From the NCBI GenBank assembly GCA_946498245.1, contig CAMMNN010000027.1:1-48916 (forward strand): DNA of 48,916 bases, in the 5' to 3' direction. The notes beneath the pieces were generated by a model, which was not told where the DNA came from, made no database searches, and saw only the letters and a program-made list of their open reading frames with translations. The translations under genes and the position numbers were made by a program. Shown here piece after piece: positions 7,455-16,433 of the stretch. The DNA comes from an uncultured Clostridium sp. GTDB lineage: Bacteria > Bacillota > Clostridia > Lachnospirales > Lachnospiraceae. The first letter of the stretch is position 1. Each line of letters opens with the position of its first letter.

Positions 7455-8162
7455 TTATATGTCAAATTTGCCTTCTTCCGGCTCTTCTTCAAAATAATCC
7501 CGATATTCTACGTCAATCTGGTAACGCATCCGCTTCATACTGAAATAGAGATGCTCTTTGAGAACCTGTTCCAGCCCCTCAATGTCTTTCTGCTGGATTT
7601 TTTGGAACATAGCCTCATGTTCTTTGATAATTCTTGGAAAATCCGTTTCCGTAACAAAGTCCATCATGCGGAATCGGGTATAATGGAGCTGCTGGGCCTG
7701 AATAATCTCCCAAAGCTTCTGCTTTTTCGTTTCCTCAAACCATATGCTGTGCATCTCAGCGTCCATGCGGTAAAACTGCTCCGGCTTAAAATCCGGTTCC
7801 TGAATCACCGCCTGCTGCCGCCTGATTTCATAGCGGATCCGTTCCATCATCATAGGGGTCACGATTTTCATGAAATCCCTGAGAACCATGGTTTCTACCG
7901 CTACCCGCATATAAATCATCTGCTTGATATTGCTCAGGCTTAGCAGGGTTACGTAAATCCCTTTATAGGGAACCGTCTTAACAAAACCTTGTTCCTGGAG
8001 AAGCCGCAGGGCATCCCGTACCGGGGTTCTGGAAACGGAGAATCTTTCGCAGATTTCATTTTCCCGAATTAACTGACCTGGTTTCAGTTCCAGATCCAAT
8101 ATCTCTTTTTTTAACACCTTATAAACCATTTCTTCCCGGTTCTTATAGCCTGTACCTTCCAT
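7455..8162 (-). CDS. GntR family transcriptional regulator with FCD ligand domain
   Basis: A 235-residue FadR-subfamily regulator. The N-terminal winged helix (residues about 10-75) shows LKPGQLIRENEICERFSVSRTPVRDALRLL, the classic GntR recognition helix. The C-terminal all-helical FCD domain (about 85-215) has an Asp and two His positions (for example EMHSIW, IKEHEAMF, LKEHLYFSMK) that in FCD proteins bind a metal and a carboxylate ligand such as a sugar acid. Its own promoter and the SDR promoter carry the same paired palindromes, so it very likely represses both itself and the SDR. The terminal Glu-rich tail is unremarkable. The ligand is unknown; gluconate or a hexuronate-derived acid is inferred from the SDR. 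Confidence 0.9.
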   Translation of the reverse strand: MEGTGYKNREEMVYKVLKKEILDLELKPGQLIRENEICERFSVSRTPVRDALRLLQEQGFVKTVPYKGIYVTLLSLSNIKQMIYMRVAVETMVLRDFMKIVTPMMMERIRYEIRRQQAVIQEPDFKPEQFYRMDAEMHSIWFEETKKQKLWEIIQAQQLHYTRFRMMDFVTETDFPRIIKEHEAMFQKIQQKDIEGLEQVLKEHLYFSMKRMRYQIDVEYRDYFEEEPEEGKFDI

Positions 8163-8182
8163 GGATGCTCCTTTATTCCAGG

Positions 8183-8244
8183 TTGTATTTATATGTTATT
8201 ATTGTATACAACTTTATAATATTACATACAATTCATTTTGGCAA
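8183..8244 (-). promoter_or_regulatory. GntR gene promoter with operators
   Basis: The -35 is TTGCCA (8244-8239) and the -10 is TATTAT (8221-8216), with a 17-base spacer. A perfect TTGTATACAA lies at 8202-8211. A near copy, TTGTATGTAA (minus-strand reading), lies within the spacer at 8222-8231, centred 20 bp away. A weaker half-site TTGTAT lies at 8183-8188. This mirrors the SDR promoter and suggests autoregulation. Confidence 0.75.
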
Positions 8245-8246
8245 GA

Positions 8247-8675
8247 CTAATTCTCTACTTTTTCTCCTTCTCTTTTAAAAAAATGGTCTGAAAGGTAACG
8301 GATAATGTCTTTTCTGGTAACAATCCCAATGAAATTCTCCTGATCGTCCACAACGGGAACGAAGTTCTGATTGAGGGCTTTTTCCATCAGTTCTTCCATG
8401 GTTGTCCCCACATTGACAGGATTATAGTCGTTTCTCCGGCTGATTACGGTTATGGAAATGGATTCCGCCTCTCGAAGATTTAGATCCAGCTTATTCTTAA
8501 TCCCCCACAGCAGATCGCCTTCCGTAATGGTTCCTATGTATTTTCCGGCGCGATTGATAATAGGTACGCAGGAATACCGGCGGTGCTCCATTTTTTCCAG
8601 CGCCTGACGCAAGGTATCTTCCTCGTACAGATATGCGATGTCCCGCTTAGGCGTTAAAAAAAATAATATATTCAT
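8247..8675 (-). CDS. Two-CBS-domain protein
   Basis: A 142-residue protein made of a tandem CBS pair (about residues 10-65 and 75-130). Visible are RYSCVPIINRAGKYIGTITEGDLLW in the first repeat and FVPVVDDQENFIGIVTRKDIIRYL in the second, the usual adenosine-nucleotide-binding arrangement. No catalytic or membrane domain is fused to it, so it may sense ATP, AMP or similar ligands and act on an unknown partner. The start is ATG 8675, preceded at 7 bases by GGAGG; a longer frame would begin upstream of that site. A strong terminator separates it from the spoIIQ-like gene. Confidence 0.85.
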   Translation of the reverse strand: MNILFFLTPKRDIAYLYEEDTLRQALEKMEHRRYSCVPIINRAGKYIGTITEGDLLWGIKNKLDLNLREAESISITVISRRNDYNPVNVGTTMEELMEKALNQNFVPVVDDQENFIGIVTRKDIIRYLSDHFFKREGEKVEN

Positions 8676-8720
8676 TCGCATTCCTCCATTCATTTCTTCT
8701 GTTTTCTCGGCAGGTCGTTA

Positions 8721-8759
8721 AAAAATCCTGTGCCACTTCAGTATAGCACAGGATTTTTT
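8721..8759. terminator. Strong bidirectional terminator
   Basis: A 12-bp stem (8721-8732 with 8747-8758; core ATCCTGTG/CACAGGAT) is flanked by A and T runs. It terminates the sporulation operon before the CBS gene. Confidence 0.85.
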
Positions 8760-8819
8760 ATTCGCCAAGATCGTTATGGCCCCTTCGCCATCTTTTCATT
8801 ATCCCCGTATGCAGGGCTG

Positions 8820-9614
8820 TTATTCCATAAAGTCCAGGGGATCAACAGGGGCTCCCTGATGGTCCATTTCCACGTAGACGCTGCTTCCCTCTACGCAGTA
8901 ATATTTGGTAGGTTCCGCCACATAACCCAAAATCTGGCCTTTTTCCAGGTAATCTCCCGCTTCCGCCTGGATCTCCTTTAGCTGGCCGCAGGTAACGGTG
9001 TAGTCATTTCCCAAATCCAGAACCACAAACTCGCCGATTTCTTCATTGGAGCCCACTTCGGCTATCCGGGAGTTGGCGGGAGCTACTACAGGTTCGCTGA
9101 TTTCACCCTGAATCACGATTCCTGGATTACATTTGTACTGATCCAAAGTCGGGAAATAGATGGTAGACTCCATACTGTAGTCTAAAATCACGTTTCCCTC
9201 AATGGGCCATGCCATTCGGCTGGCCTCTGTAAAATTCAGCGTCAAAGCGGATGCAGCTCCCTGCCCTGCGCCTGCCTGGGCCGCGTCTATCTCGTAGCTT
9301 TCGGCAGGGCTTACTGTTTCTTCCGGTTTTTCAGCGAAAGCTGCCCCGTCTGTTTCCTCAACGCCCCCTGTTTCCAGGCTGTTTTCCCCAGACAGTTGGG
9401 CCGTCTCTACCTTCGTTTCGCCGGAAAGCTCCTCCTCAGCTATGAAGCCATGGGATTCCTGCATCTGTAAGTACGGCGTTTCTTCTGTCTGATCTCCTCT
9501 GTGTATGGTCATGGTTCCTGCCGCAGCTACTATAGTCAGCAGGCCCAGTACCATCATGACAAGGACTAATTTATCCTTGAACAATTGTCTTGCTTTTTCT
9601 TTCACGTTTATCAC
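8820..9614 (-). CDS. SpoIIQ-like membrane protein with degenerate M23/LytM domain
   Basis: A 264-residue protein with one N-terminal membrane helix (about residues 16-36), a long acidic Ala/Glu-rich linker (about 45-125) and a LytM (peptidase M23) domain at about 130-264 (WPIEGNVILDYS, NPGIVIQG, APANSRIAEVG, GDYLEKGQILGYVAEP). The usual zinc ligands are replaced: the first His position reads as part of KCNPGIVIQ, and the HxH motif reads VYVEMDH. It is therefore probably a structural, non-catalytic domain. It follows spoIID with 31 bases between them, as expected for the forespore SpoIIQ partner in the engulfment channel. The spoIIQ assignment is inference from domain and context. Confidence 0.75.
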   Translation of the reverse strand: MINVKEKARQLFKDKLVLVMMVLGLLTIVAAAGTMTIHRGDQTEETPYLQMQESHGFIAEEELSGETKVETAQLSGENSLETGGVEETDGAAFAEKPEETVSPAESYEIDAAQAGAGQGAASALTLNFTEASRMAWPIEGNVILDYSMESTIYFPTLDQYKCNPGIVIQGEISEPVVAPANSRIAEVGSNEEIGEFVVLDLGNDYTVTCGQLKEIQAEAGDYLEKGQILGYVAEPTKYYCVEGSSVYVEMDHQGAPVDPLDFME

Positions 9615-9645
9615 CTCGGTACTATTCTTACCAAACCGGGGCTTC

Positions 9646-10584
9646 TTATTCAGAAATCAAAACAATATTTTTGTAATAATACTCCAAAATATCCTGGGCC
9701 GTCCATCCCTCCTTTGCCCTCTCATTGGCTCCGTACTGGGAAAGGCCGTATCCGTGGCCGACGCCGCTGGAAGCGGCCCTGATATTTCCTTCATATTCTT
9801 CTATGGTAAAGTCCGGAGAAGGCAGTCCCAGGGCATACTGAACCGTTTCCCCGGAGTGAATAAGGCTTCCCACCTGTATCTCTTCTATGTATCCCGACTC
9901 GTCCCTCCTGCCTATCTGGACGCATCCCGGCACACTGTCGGCGGAAATCCCTTCCCCCTCCGGAATAGCGCTTAGTTTTTCTGCAAACTCCTCCTTTGTC
10001 CACACCGTCACCGTCAGAAAGCCTTCCGCCTCTACGTCTTTGGGACTGTTTACCGGCTGCAGATATGGGTGGAGTTCATCCCCCTGGCGGGTCTTTCCGG
10101 AGCTTGCCCTGCAAAACAGCGGGTCAATGAGTTCGCCCTCCCAGGTAATCACCTGTCCCGCCGTTTCATTCACCGCATTTTCTATCTTTTGGTAAAACTC
10201 AGCAAAATCCTGGGTTCCCCAAAGGTTTTTTAACTGCTCTTTCTCCAAAATATCCAGATCCAGGGAGGATTCCGCAATCTCTGTTTCCTCCCCCATTTGC
10301 TTTACAATATAAGTACGGGCAATAATGGCCTGGGCCTTCAAGGCCTCCTTCTCATATTCCGCCGGCATCTGTCTGGCAACCACTCCCACCAGATAATCCT
10401 CAAGGTCAGCATATCCCGGCGTTTCTCTGTCAAGGAGAATCCTTCTGCCACTGTCCATTCCGTTCTCTTCCTGCTCTCCGGCCGCCGCAGTCCCGCTGAA
10501 AGCCAAAGTAACCGCATAAGGGAAGAGGATACTCATTACCAAAGCCATCCACACCTTTTTTCCCGTTTTCCTCACCTCCTGCAA
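9646..10584 (-). CDS. spoIID: Stage II sporulation protein D (SpoIID/LytB-like lytic transglycosylase)
   Basis: A 312-residue protein with an N-terminal signal-anchor (about residues 11-35) and the SpoIID domain. SpoIID is a peptidoglycan lytic transglycosylase used by the mother cell during engulfment. Family motifs are LEDYLVGVVARQMPAEYEKEALKAQAIIARTY (with the catalytic Glu in MPAEYE), LFCRASSGKTR and the C-terminal GVGHGYGLSQYGANERAKEG. Length is normal. It is the first gene of a two-gene operon with the SpoIIQ-like gene. A sporulation sigma factor promoter is expected in the 160 bases upstream but was not identified with certainty. Confidence 0.9.
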   Translation of the reverse strand: MQEVRKTGKKVWMALVMSILFPYAVTLAFSGTAAAGEQEENGMDSGRRILLDRETPGYADLEDYLVGVVARQMPAEYEKEALKAQAIIARTYIVKQMGEETEIAESSLDLDILEKEQLKNLWGTQDFAEFYQKIENAVNETAGQVITWEGELIDPLFCRASSGKTRQGDELHPYLQPVNSPKDVEAEGFLTVTVWTKEEFAEKLSAIPEGEGISADSVPGCVQIGRRDESGYIEEIQVGSLIHSGETVQYALGLPSPDFTIEEYEGNIRAASSGVGHGYGLSQYGANERAKEGWTAQDILEYYYKNIVLISE

Positions 10585-10683
10585 ATACCGTCTGTAGCCT
10601 TATGGTACAAGGGATCATGAGCCTTTGTACAGTAAGACTACTACCAGTATATGCAGACAAACAATTTTTCATTTCATAAAAGG

Positions 10684-10716
10684 GAAAAGGCGCCTGCCAG
10701 CCGGCAGACGCCCCTC
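10684..10716 (-). terminator. Terminator of the ileS-glgP unit
   Basis: GC-rich hairpin (minus strand GGCGTCTGCCGG, short loop, GGCAGGCGCC) followed by TTTTCCCTTTT. It lies about 35 bases after the glgP stop codon. Confidence 0.75.
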
Positions 10717-10746
10717 GTTTTCGGTCTTGTTATGTCGTTTATAGTC

Positions 10747-13200
10747 TTACAGTTCGATTTTTACCTTTTCCAGATGCCAGATGTCGTCAACGTACTCTTC
10801 AATGGTTCTGTCAGAGGTGAATTTTCCGGAGCAGGCTACGTTTAAGATAGCTGCTTTTGCCCACCACTTTTCATCGCGGTAAGCTTTGTCAATCTTTTCA
10901 TGGGCTTCGGCGTATGCCCGGAAATCTTTCAAAATAAAGTAACGATCCGGTCTGTCGCTGTTTTGGGTATTCAGCAGAGAATTGTAAATGGGGCGGAACA
11001 GCTCCGGATTCTCCGGTGAATAGTAGCCGTTAATGAGCTGCATCAGTACCCGGCGAATATCCTGGTCATTATTGAAGATTTCCATAGGATTGTAGCCGCC
11101 GTTGTTTTCGTAATTAATAACCTCATCAGAGGACATACCGAAGATAAAGGCATTTTCCTCGCCTACTTCTTCCACAATCTCTACGTTTGCCCCGTCCATG
11201 GTTCCCAGGGTAAGAGCGCCGTTTAACATCAGCTTCATGTTGCCGGTACCGGAAGCCTCTTTGCTGGCTGTAGAAATCTGCTCGCTGACATCCGCCGCTG
11301 CAAAGATGATTTCCGCATTGGATACCCGGTAATCTTCAATAAAGACAACCTTAATCTTTCCGTTGATGTTCTTATCGTTATTAATAACTTCAGCCACAGA
11401 GTTAATAAGTTTCACTGTCAGCTTTGCTACCTGGTAGCCAGCCGCTGCCTTTGCCCCGAAAATAAAGGTTCTGGGTACAATATCCATATTGGGATTGTCT
11501 TTTAACTGGTTGTACAGGTACATTACATGAAGAATATTTAAAAGCTGGCGTTTGTACTCATGGAGACGTTTTACCTGCACGTCGAAAATGGAGCGAGGAT
11601 CCACATCAATGCCATTGTGCTCTTTAATATATTTTGCCAGACGCTGCTTATTCTGATACTTGATGTTTAAAAATTCCTGCTGGCTGCGGGCGTCGTCGGC
11701 ATAAACCGCCAGTTTCTTAATATGGGGCAGATCGGTGATCCACTCGTCTCCGATTTTGCTGGTAACCCAGTCTGCCAGAAGGGGATCGCCGTGAAGCAGG
11801 AAGCGTCTCTGGGTAATGCCGTTGGTCTTGTTGTTGAATTTACCCGGCATCATCTCATAGAAGTCTTTTAATTCCTGATTCTTCAGGATCTCGGTGTGGA
11901 GTCTGGCAACGCCGTTGACGGAGAAGCTTCCGGCAATGGCCAAATGAGCCATTTTAACCTGTCCGTCATAGATAATGGCCATCTTGCGAACCTTGTCGTG
12001 ATTGCCGGGATAAGCCTTCTCAATGGCTGCGATAAAGCGGCGGTTGATCTCCTCTACAATCTGGTAAATTCTGGGCAGCAGTCTGGAGAACAGCTCAATA
12101 GGCCATTTTTCCAGGGCCTCCGCCATAATGGTATGGTTGGTATAAGCGCAGGTCTTGGTAGTAACTTCCCATGCCTCGTCCCACTCCAGATTGTACTCGT
12201 CTAAAAGGATTCTCATCAGCTCTGCCACTGCAACAGTGGGATGGGTATCATTTAACTGGAATACGTTTTTCTCGTAAAACTTGCGGATGTCGTCATGGTG
12301 TTCCATGTACTTGGAAACAGCCCGCTGTACGCTGGCGGAAATGAAGAAATACTGCTGACGAAGGCGCAGCTCCTTGCCGGCGTAGTGGTTGTCATTGGGG
12401 TAAAGGACTTCTACAATGGTCTTTGCCAGGTTTTCCTGCTCTACGGCCTTCTGGTAATTGCCCCGGTCAAACTCATCTAAGCGGAATACTTCCATAGGCT
12501 GGGCGTCCCATACTCTCAGGGTATTGACTACATTGTTGCCGTAGCCCACTACCGGCATATCATAGGGAACCGCCATAACGGACTGGTATCCCTTCTGTAC
12601 GAAATGGTTTCTCTTTCCATCCCATTCGGACTCTACGTAGCCGCCGAATTTTACCTCAGTAGCGTACTCAGCGCGGCGAACCTCAAAGGGGTTGCCGTTT
12701 CTTAACCAGTCGTCGGGAACTTCCTTCTGGAAGCCGTTCTCGATTTTCTGCTTAAACATACCGTAACGGTAGCGGATACCGCAGCCGTAAGCCGGATAGC
12801 CCAGGGTAGCCAGAGAATCCAAAAAGCAGGCGGCAAGACGGCCCAAACCGCCGTTTCCTAAAGCGGCGTCGGGTTCCTGGTCCTCAATAATGTTTAAATC
12901 CAGGCCCATTTCGTCAAGAACCTCTTTGATCTCTTTTCTGGCGCCGATATTAATAATGTTATTTCCCAGTGCACGGCCCATTAAAAATTCCATGGACATA
13001 TAGTAAACTGTTCTGACGTCTTCTTTTTCGTATACCTTGTGAGTCGCAATCCATTCGTCAATGATAACGTCTTTTACAGCGTAGGCAACTGCCTGAAACA
13101 TCTGTTCTTTGCTGGCTTCATCTACCGTTTTGCGGAACAGGTTTTTCACGTTGTAGATAACGCTCTTTTTAAAAGTCTCCTTATCAAATCCCTGATTCAT
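10747..13200 (-). CDS. glgP: Glycogen/alpha-glucan phosphorylase
   Basis: An 817-residue GT35 phosphorylase that releases glucose-1-phosphate from glycogen or maltodextrins using phosphate and pyridoxal phosphate. Landmarks are YYMSMEFLMGRALGNNIIN, DAALGNGGLGRLAACFLDS, the substrate region QLNDTHPTVAVAELMRIL and the PLP lysine in ASGTGNMKLMLNGALTLG (Lys about residue 656). Length is that of typical bacterial enzymes. The gene starts 19 bases after the ileS stop, so it may be read through from the T-box-controlled ileS transcript, an uncommon pairing. An AGGAGG-like site precedes the ATG. Confidence 0.95.
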   Translation of the reverse strand: MNQGFDKETFKKSVIYNVKNLFRKTVDEASKEQMFQAVAYAVKDVIIDEWIATHKVYEKEDVRTVYYMSMEFLMGRALGNNIINIGARKEIKEVLDEMGLDLNIIEDQEPDAALGNGGLGRLAACFLDSLATLGYPAYGCGIRYRYGMFKQKIENGFQKEVPDDWLRNGNPFEVRRAEYATEVKFGGYVESEWDGKRNHFVQKGYQSVMAVPYDMPVVGYGNNVVNTLRVWDAQPMEVFRLDEFDRGNYQKAVEQENLAKTIVEVLYPNDNHYAGKELRLRQQYFFISASVQRAVSKYMEHHDDIRKFYEKNVFQLNDTHPTVAVAELMRILLDEYNLEWDEAWEVTTKTCAYTNHTIMAEALEKWPIELFSRLLPRIYQIVEEINRRFIAAIEKAYPGNHDKVRKMAIIYDGQVKMAHLAIAGSFSVNGVARLHTEILKNQELKDFYEMMPGKFNNKTNGITQRRFLLHGDPLLADWVTSKIGDEWITDLPHIKKLAVYADDARSQQEFLNIKYQNKQRLAKYIKEHNGIDVDPRSIFDVQVKRLHEYKRQLLNILHVMYLYNQLKDNPNMDIVPRTFIFGAKAAAGYQVAKLTVKLINSVAEVINNDKNINGKIKVVFIEDYRVSNAEIIFAAADVSEQISTASKEASGTGNMKLMLNGALTLGTMDGANVEIVEEVGEENAFIFGMSSDEVINYENNGGYNPMEIFNNDQDIRRVLMQLINGYYSPENPELFRPIYNSLLNTQNSDRPDRYFILKDFRAYAEAHEKIDKAYRDEKWWAKAAILNVACSGKFTSDRTIEEYVDDIWHLEKVKIEL

Positions 13201-13219
13201 GAATCATTTCCTCCTATTT

Positions 13220-16200
13220 TCAGCCGGATATTTTTTCTACGCCCAGCTTCACATTCTCTCCGTTTATATTCCATTCCTTGGAATAACCGCCCATTTCTCC
13301 TACAGCGATCTCCTTTGCCATGACTTCGCCTTTGATCTCATGGCCGTGCTGCTCTAACAGAGAAGCGATCTTTTCGTTTCCTTCCTCGTAGACCCGGATA
13401 TAGTCCATTACTTCAAATCCGGCTTCTTTTCTCATAGTCTGGATCTTGCTGATAAGCTCTCTGACAAAGCCTTCTTCAATCAGCTCCGGCGTCAGGTTGG
13501 TATCCAGCACTACTGTCACGTAGTTGTCGCCTTCTGTCACATAGCCTTCTTTCTGGGCCGTATCAATGAGCAGGTCTTCTCTGGCCAGAATTACCTCTGT
13601 CTCTCCAAAAGAGAAGGTCAGAGCGCCTTTTTCATTGAGGGTGTCCATAGCCTCATTGCCGTCGATTTCCTGAAGGGCCTTGCGGATATTTCCCAATTGT
13701 TTGCCATACTTAGGACCTACGGTCTTTAACTGAGGCTTGAAGGTATAGGAAGTAAAGGCTCTGACGTCGTCTGTAAATTCCACCTGCTTTACATTGAGCT
13801 CTTCCTCGATGATTTCCTGGTAGAACTCTGACAGAGCATGATCCGCTTTTACAAACATTCTGGCAATGGGCTGGCGGTTCTTGATATTTGCCGTATTTCT
13901 GGCCGCACGGCCTAAAACTACGATCTTTAAAACCTCGTCCATGTCGCTTTCCAGTTGTTTGTCGATCCACTCTTCTTTTACCTCCGGGAAGTCGCAGAGG
14001 TGGATGCTTTCGGGGGCTTCCTTGTCAATGCTTCTCACCAGGTTCTGGTAAATCTCTTCTGCAATAAAGGGAACCATGGGAGCTGCGGCTTTCGCCGTAG
14101 TAACCAGAGCCGTATACAGGGTCATGTATGCGTTGATCTTATCCTGCTCCATTCCCTTGGCCCAGAAGCGTTCCCTGCTTCTTCTGACATACCAGTTGCT
14201 CATGTCGTCTACAAAGTCCTGCAAAGCTCTGGCAGCCTCCGGAATCCGGTAATTCCCCAGATGATCGTCTACAGCTTTTACCATAGAGTTCATCTTGGAA
14301 AGAAGCCATTTATCCATTACCGTCAGCTTTTCATAGTCCAGACTGTACTTGGTAGCGTCAAACTCATCAATATTGGCGTACAGTACAAAGAAGGCATAGG
14401 TATTCCACAGGGTTCCCATAAATTTACGCTGGCCTTCCATAACGGCTTTGCCGTGGAAACGGTTAGGCAGCCAGGGAGCGCTGTTAATATAGAAATACCA
14501 GCGGATGGCGTCGGCTCCGTAGGTTTCCAGGGCCTCAAAGGGATCCACCGCATTGCCCTTGCTCTTGCTCATTTTCTGGCCGTTCTCGTCCTGCACATGG
14601 CCCATTACGATTACGTTTTCGTAAGGCGCTTTGTTAAACAGCAGGGTAGATTCCGCAAGAAGGGAATAGAACCAGCCTCTGGTCTGATCCACAGCCTCGG
14701 AAATAAACTGGGCCGGGAACTGGGATTCAAACAATTCTTTATTTTCAAAAGGATAGTGATGCTGCGCAAACGGCATAGCTCCGGAATCGAACCAGCAGTC
14801 AATGACTTCCGGAACTCTGTGCATCTGCTGTCCGCAGTCGGGACAGGTTACGGTTACTTTATCAATATAGGGCCGGTGAAGCTCCACTCCGCCCTCAGGA
14901 TAATTGGGGCTCATGGATTTCAGCTCTTCACGGCTTCCGATGGAAACCTGCTTGCCGCACTGGCACTCCCAGATATTTAAAGGAGTTCCCCAGTACCGGT
15001 TTCTGGAAATTCCCCAGTCCTGGATATTTTCCAGCCAGTCTCCGAAACGGCCCTTTCCAATGGATTCCGGAATCCAGTTGATGGTATTGTTATTGCGGAT
15101 CAGATCCTCTTTTACCGCCGTCATTTTAATGAACCAGGATTCTCTCGCATAATAAATCAGCGGAGTTCCGCATCTCCAGCAATGGGGATAGCTGTGCTCA
15201 AACTTAGGTGCGGAAAACAGGAGTCCCTTTTTGTCCAGGTCTTCCAAAACCATGGGATCCGCTTTTTTACAGAATACTCCTGCGTAGGGCGTTTCTTCCG
15301 TCATTTCGCCCTTGCCGTTTACCAACTGTACAAATGGCAGATCGTAATGCCGTCCTACATTGGCGTCGTCCTCACCGAAGGCCGGGGCAATGTGAACGAC
15401 TCCGGTACCGTCAGTCAGGGTTACGTAGGTATCGCATACCACATAAAAAGCTTTTTTGCGCTGTTTTTCGCACAAAGCGACGGCGCAGTCAAAGAGAGGC
15501 TCATACTCTTTAAATTCCAGTTCTTTTCCTTTGTAAGTCTCTAAAACCTCATAAGCCTCTTTTCCGGACTCTTTGTCCGCCAGACTTCCCAGTACCGTAT
15601 CGCACAGCGCCTGGGCCAGATAGTAAGTACGGCCGTCCGCCGCCTTTACCTTTACATAGTCCTCAGTGGGATGGACGCAGAGAGCCACGTTGCTGGGAAG
15701 GGTCCAGGGAGTCGTGGTCCAGGCCAGAATATAGGCGTCTTCTCCTTTTACCTTAAAGCGGGCAATGGCGGAGCGCTCTTTTACGTCTTTGTATCCCTGA
15801 GCCACCTCATGGGAGGACAGAGGGGTTCCGCATCTGGGGCAGTAGGGGACAATCTTGAATCCCTTGTATAAAAGGCCTTTTTCCCAAATCTGCTTTAAAG
15901 CCCACCATTCTGATTCAATGTAGTCGTCGTGGTACGTAACATAGGGGTGATCCATATCGGCCCAGAAGCCGACGGTTTCAGAGAAATCCTCCCACATACC
16001 CTTGTATTTCCATACGCTTTCCTTGCAGTGCTCGATAAAAGGCTCCAGACCATACTGTTCAATCTGTTCCTTTCCGTCCAGCCCCAGCATCTTTTCCACT
16101 TCCAGCTCAACCGGAAGGCCGTGGGTATCCCACCCTGCTTTTCTGGGAACCATATAGCCTTTCATGGTGCGGTATCTGGGAATCATATCTTTAATTACAC

Positions 16201-16384
16201 GGGTCAGTACATGGCCGATATGGGGCTTTCCGTTAGCCGTAGGCGGTCCGTCATAAAACACATAGGGGGTACCGTCCTTGCGGCTCTCAATGCTCTTTTC
16301 AAAAATATGATTCTCTTTCCAAAATTCCTTTACTTCTTTTTCCCGATCCACAAAATTTAAATCTGCAGACACCTTCTCATACAT
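13220..16384 (-). CDS. ileS: Isoleucine-tRNA ligase, eukaryote-like type
   Basis: A 1054-residue class I aminoacyl-tRNA synthetase that charges tRNA-Ile. The HIGH motif (PHIGHV) is near residue 55, the KMSKS signature (GQKMSKSKGNAVDP) near 604, and the editing domain with WTTTPWTLPSN lies between. Several Cys pairs are present (CPRCGTP, CWRCGTP, CPDCGQQ), and a C-terminal anticodon-binding domain with added beta domains follows. The length and GWDTHGLPVE in place of GWDCHGLPIE place it with the IleS2 group, whose members are often naturally less sensitive to mupirocin. The start is ATG 16384 (MYEKVSADLNF), which has GGAGG upstream; an ATG at 16405 lies before that site. A T-box leader controls it. 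Confidence 0.95.
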   Translation of the reverse strand: MYEKVSADLNFVDREKEVKEFWKENHIFEKSIESRKDGTPYVFYDGPPTANGKPHIGHVLTRVIKDMIPRYRTMKGYMVPRKAGWDTHGLPVELEVEKMLGLDGKEQIEQYGLEPFIEHCKESVWKYKGMWEDFSETVGFWADMDHPYVTYHDDYIESEWWALKQIWEKGLLYKGFKIVPYCPRCGTPLSSHEVAQGYKDVKERSAIARFKVKGEDAYILAWTTTPWTLPSNVALCVHPTEDYVKVKAADGRTYYLAQALCDTVLGSLADKESGKEAYEVLETYKGKELEFKEYEPLFDCAVALCEKQRKKAFYVVCDTYVTLTDGTGVVHIAPAFGEDDANVGRHYDLPFVQLVNGKGEMTEETPYAGVFCKKADPMVLEDLDKKGLLFSAPKFEHSYPHCWRCGTPLIYYARESWFIKMTAVKEDLIRNNNTINWIPESIGKGRFGDWLENIQDWGISRNRYWGTPLNIWECQCGKQVSIGSREELKSMSPNYPEGGVELHRPYIDKVTVTCPDCGQQMHRVPEVIDCWFDSGAMPFAQHHYPFENKELFESQFPAQFISEAVDQTRGWFYSLLAESTLLFNKAPYENVIVMGHVQDENGQKMSKSKGNAVDPFEALETYGADAIRWYFYINSAPWLPNRFHGKAVMEGQRKFMGTLWNTYAFFVLYANIDEFDATKYSLDYEKLTVMDKWLLSKMNSMVKAVDDHLGNYRIPEAARALQDFVDDMSNWYVRRSRERFWAKGMEQDKINAYMTLYTALVTTAKAAAPMVPFIAEEIYQNLVRSIDKEAPESIHLCDFPEVKEEWIDKQLESDMDEVLKIVVLGRAARNTANIKNRQPIARMFVKADHALSEFYQEIIEEELNVKQVEFTDDVRAFTSYTFKPQLKTVGPKYGKQLGNIRKALQEIDGNEAMDTLNEKGALTFSFGETEVILAREDLLIDTAQKEGYVTEGDNYVTVVLDTNLTPELIEEGFVRELISKIQTMRKEAGFEVMDYIRVYEEGNEKIASLLEQHGHEIKGEVMAKEIAVGEMGGYSKEWNINGENVKLGVEKISG

Positions 16385-16433
16385 GATGTGTATTCCTCCA
16401 TTCATTGTAAGCGCAGTGTTGTTTCGCGAAGTC

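Noticed and set aside
13955..14980. A 341-codon plus-strand open frame antisense to ileS
   Set aside because: It overlaps a clear isoleucyl-tRNA synthetase on the opposite strand, shows no recognisable domains, and many similar antisense frames occur over all long genes here.
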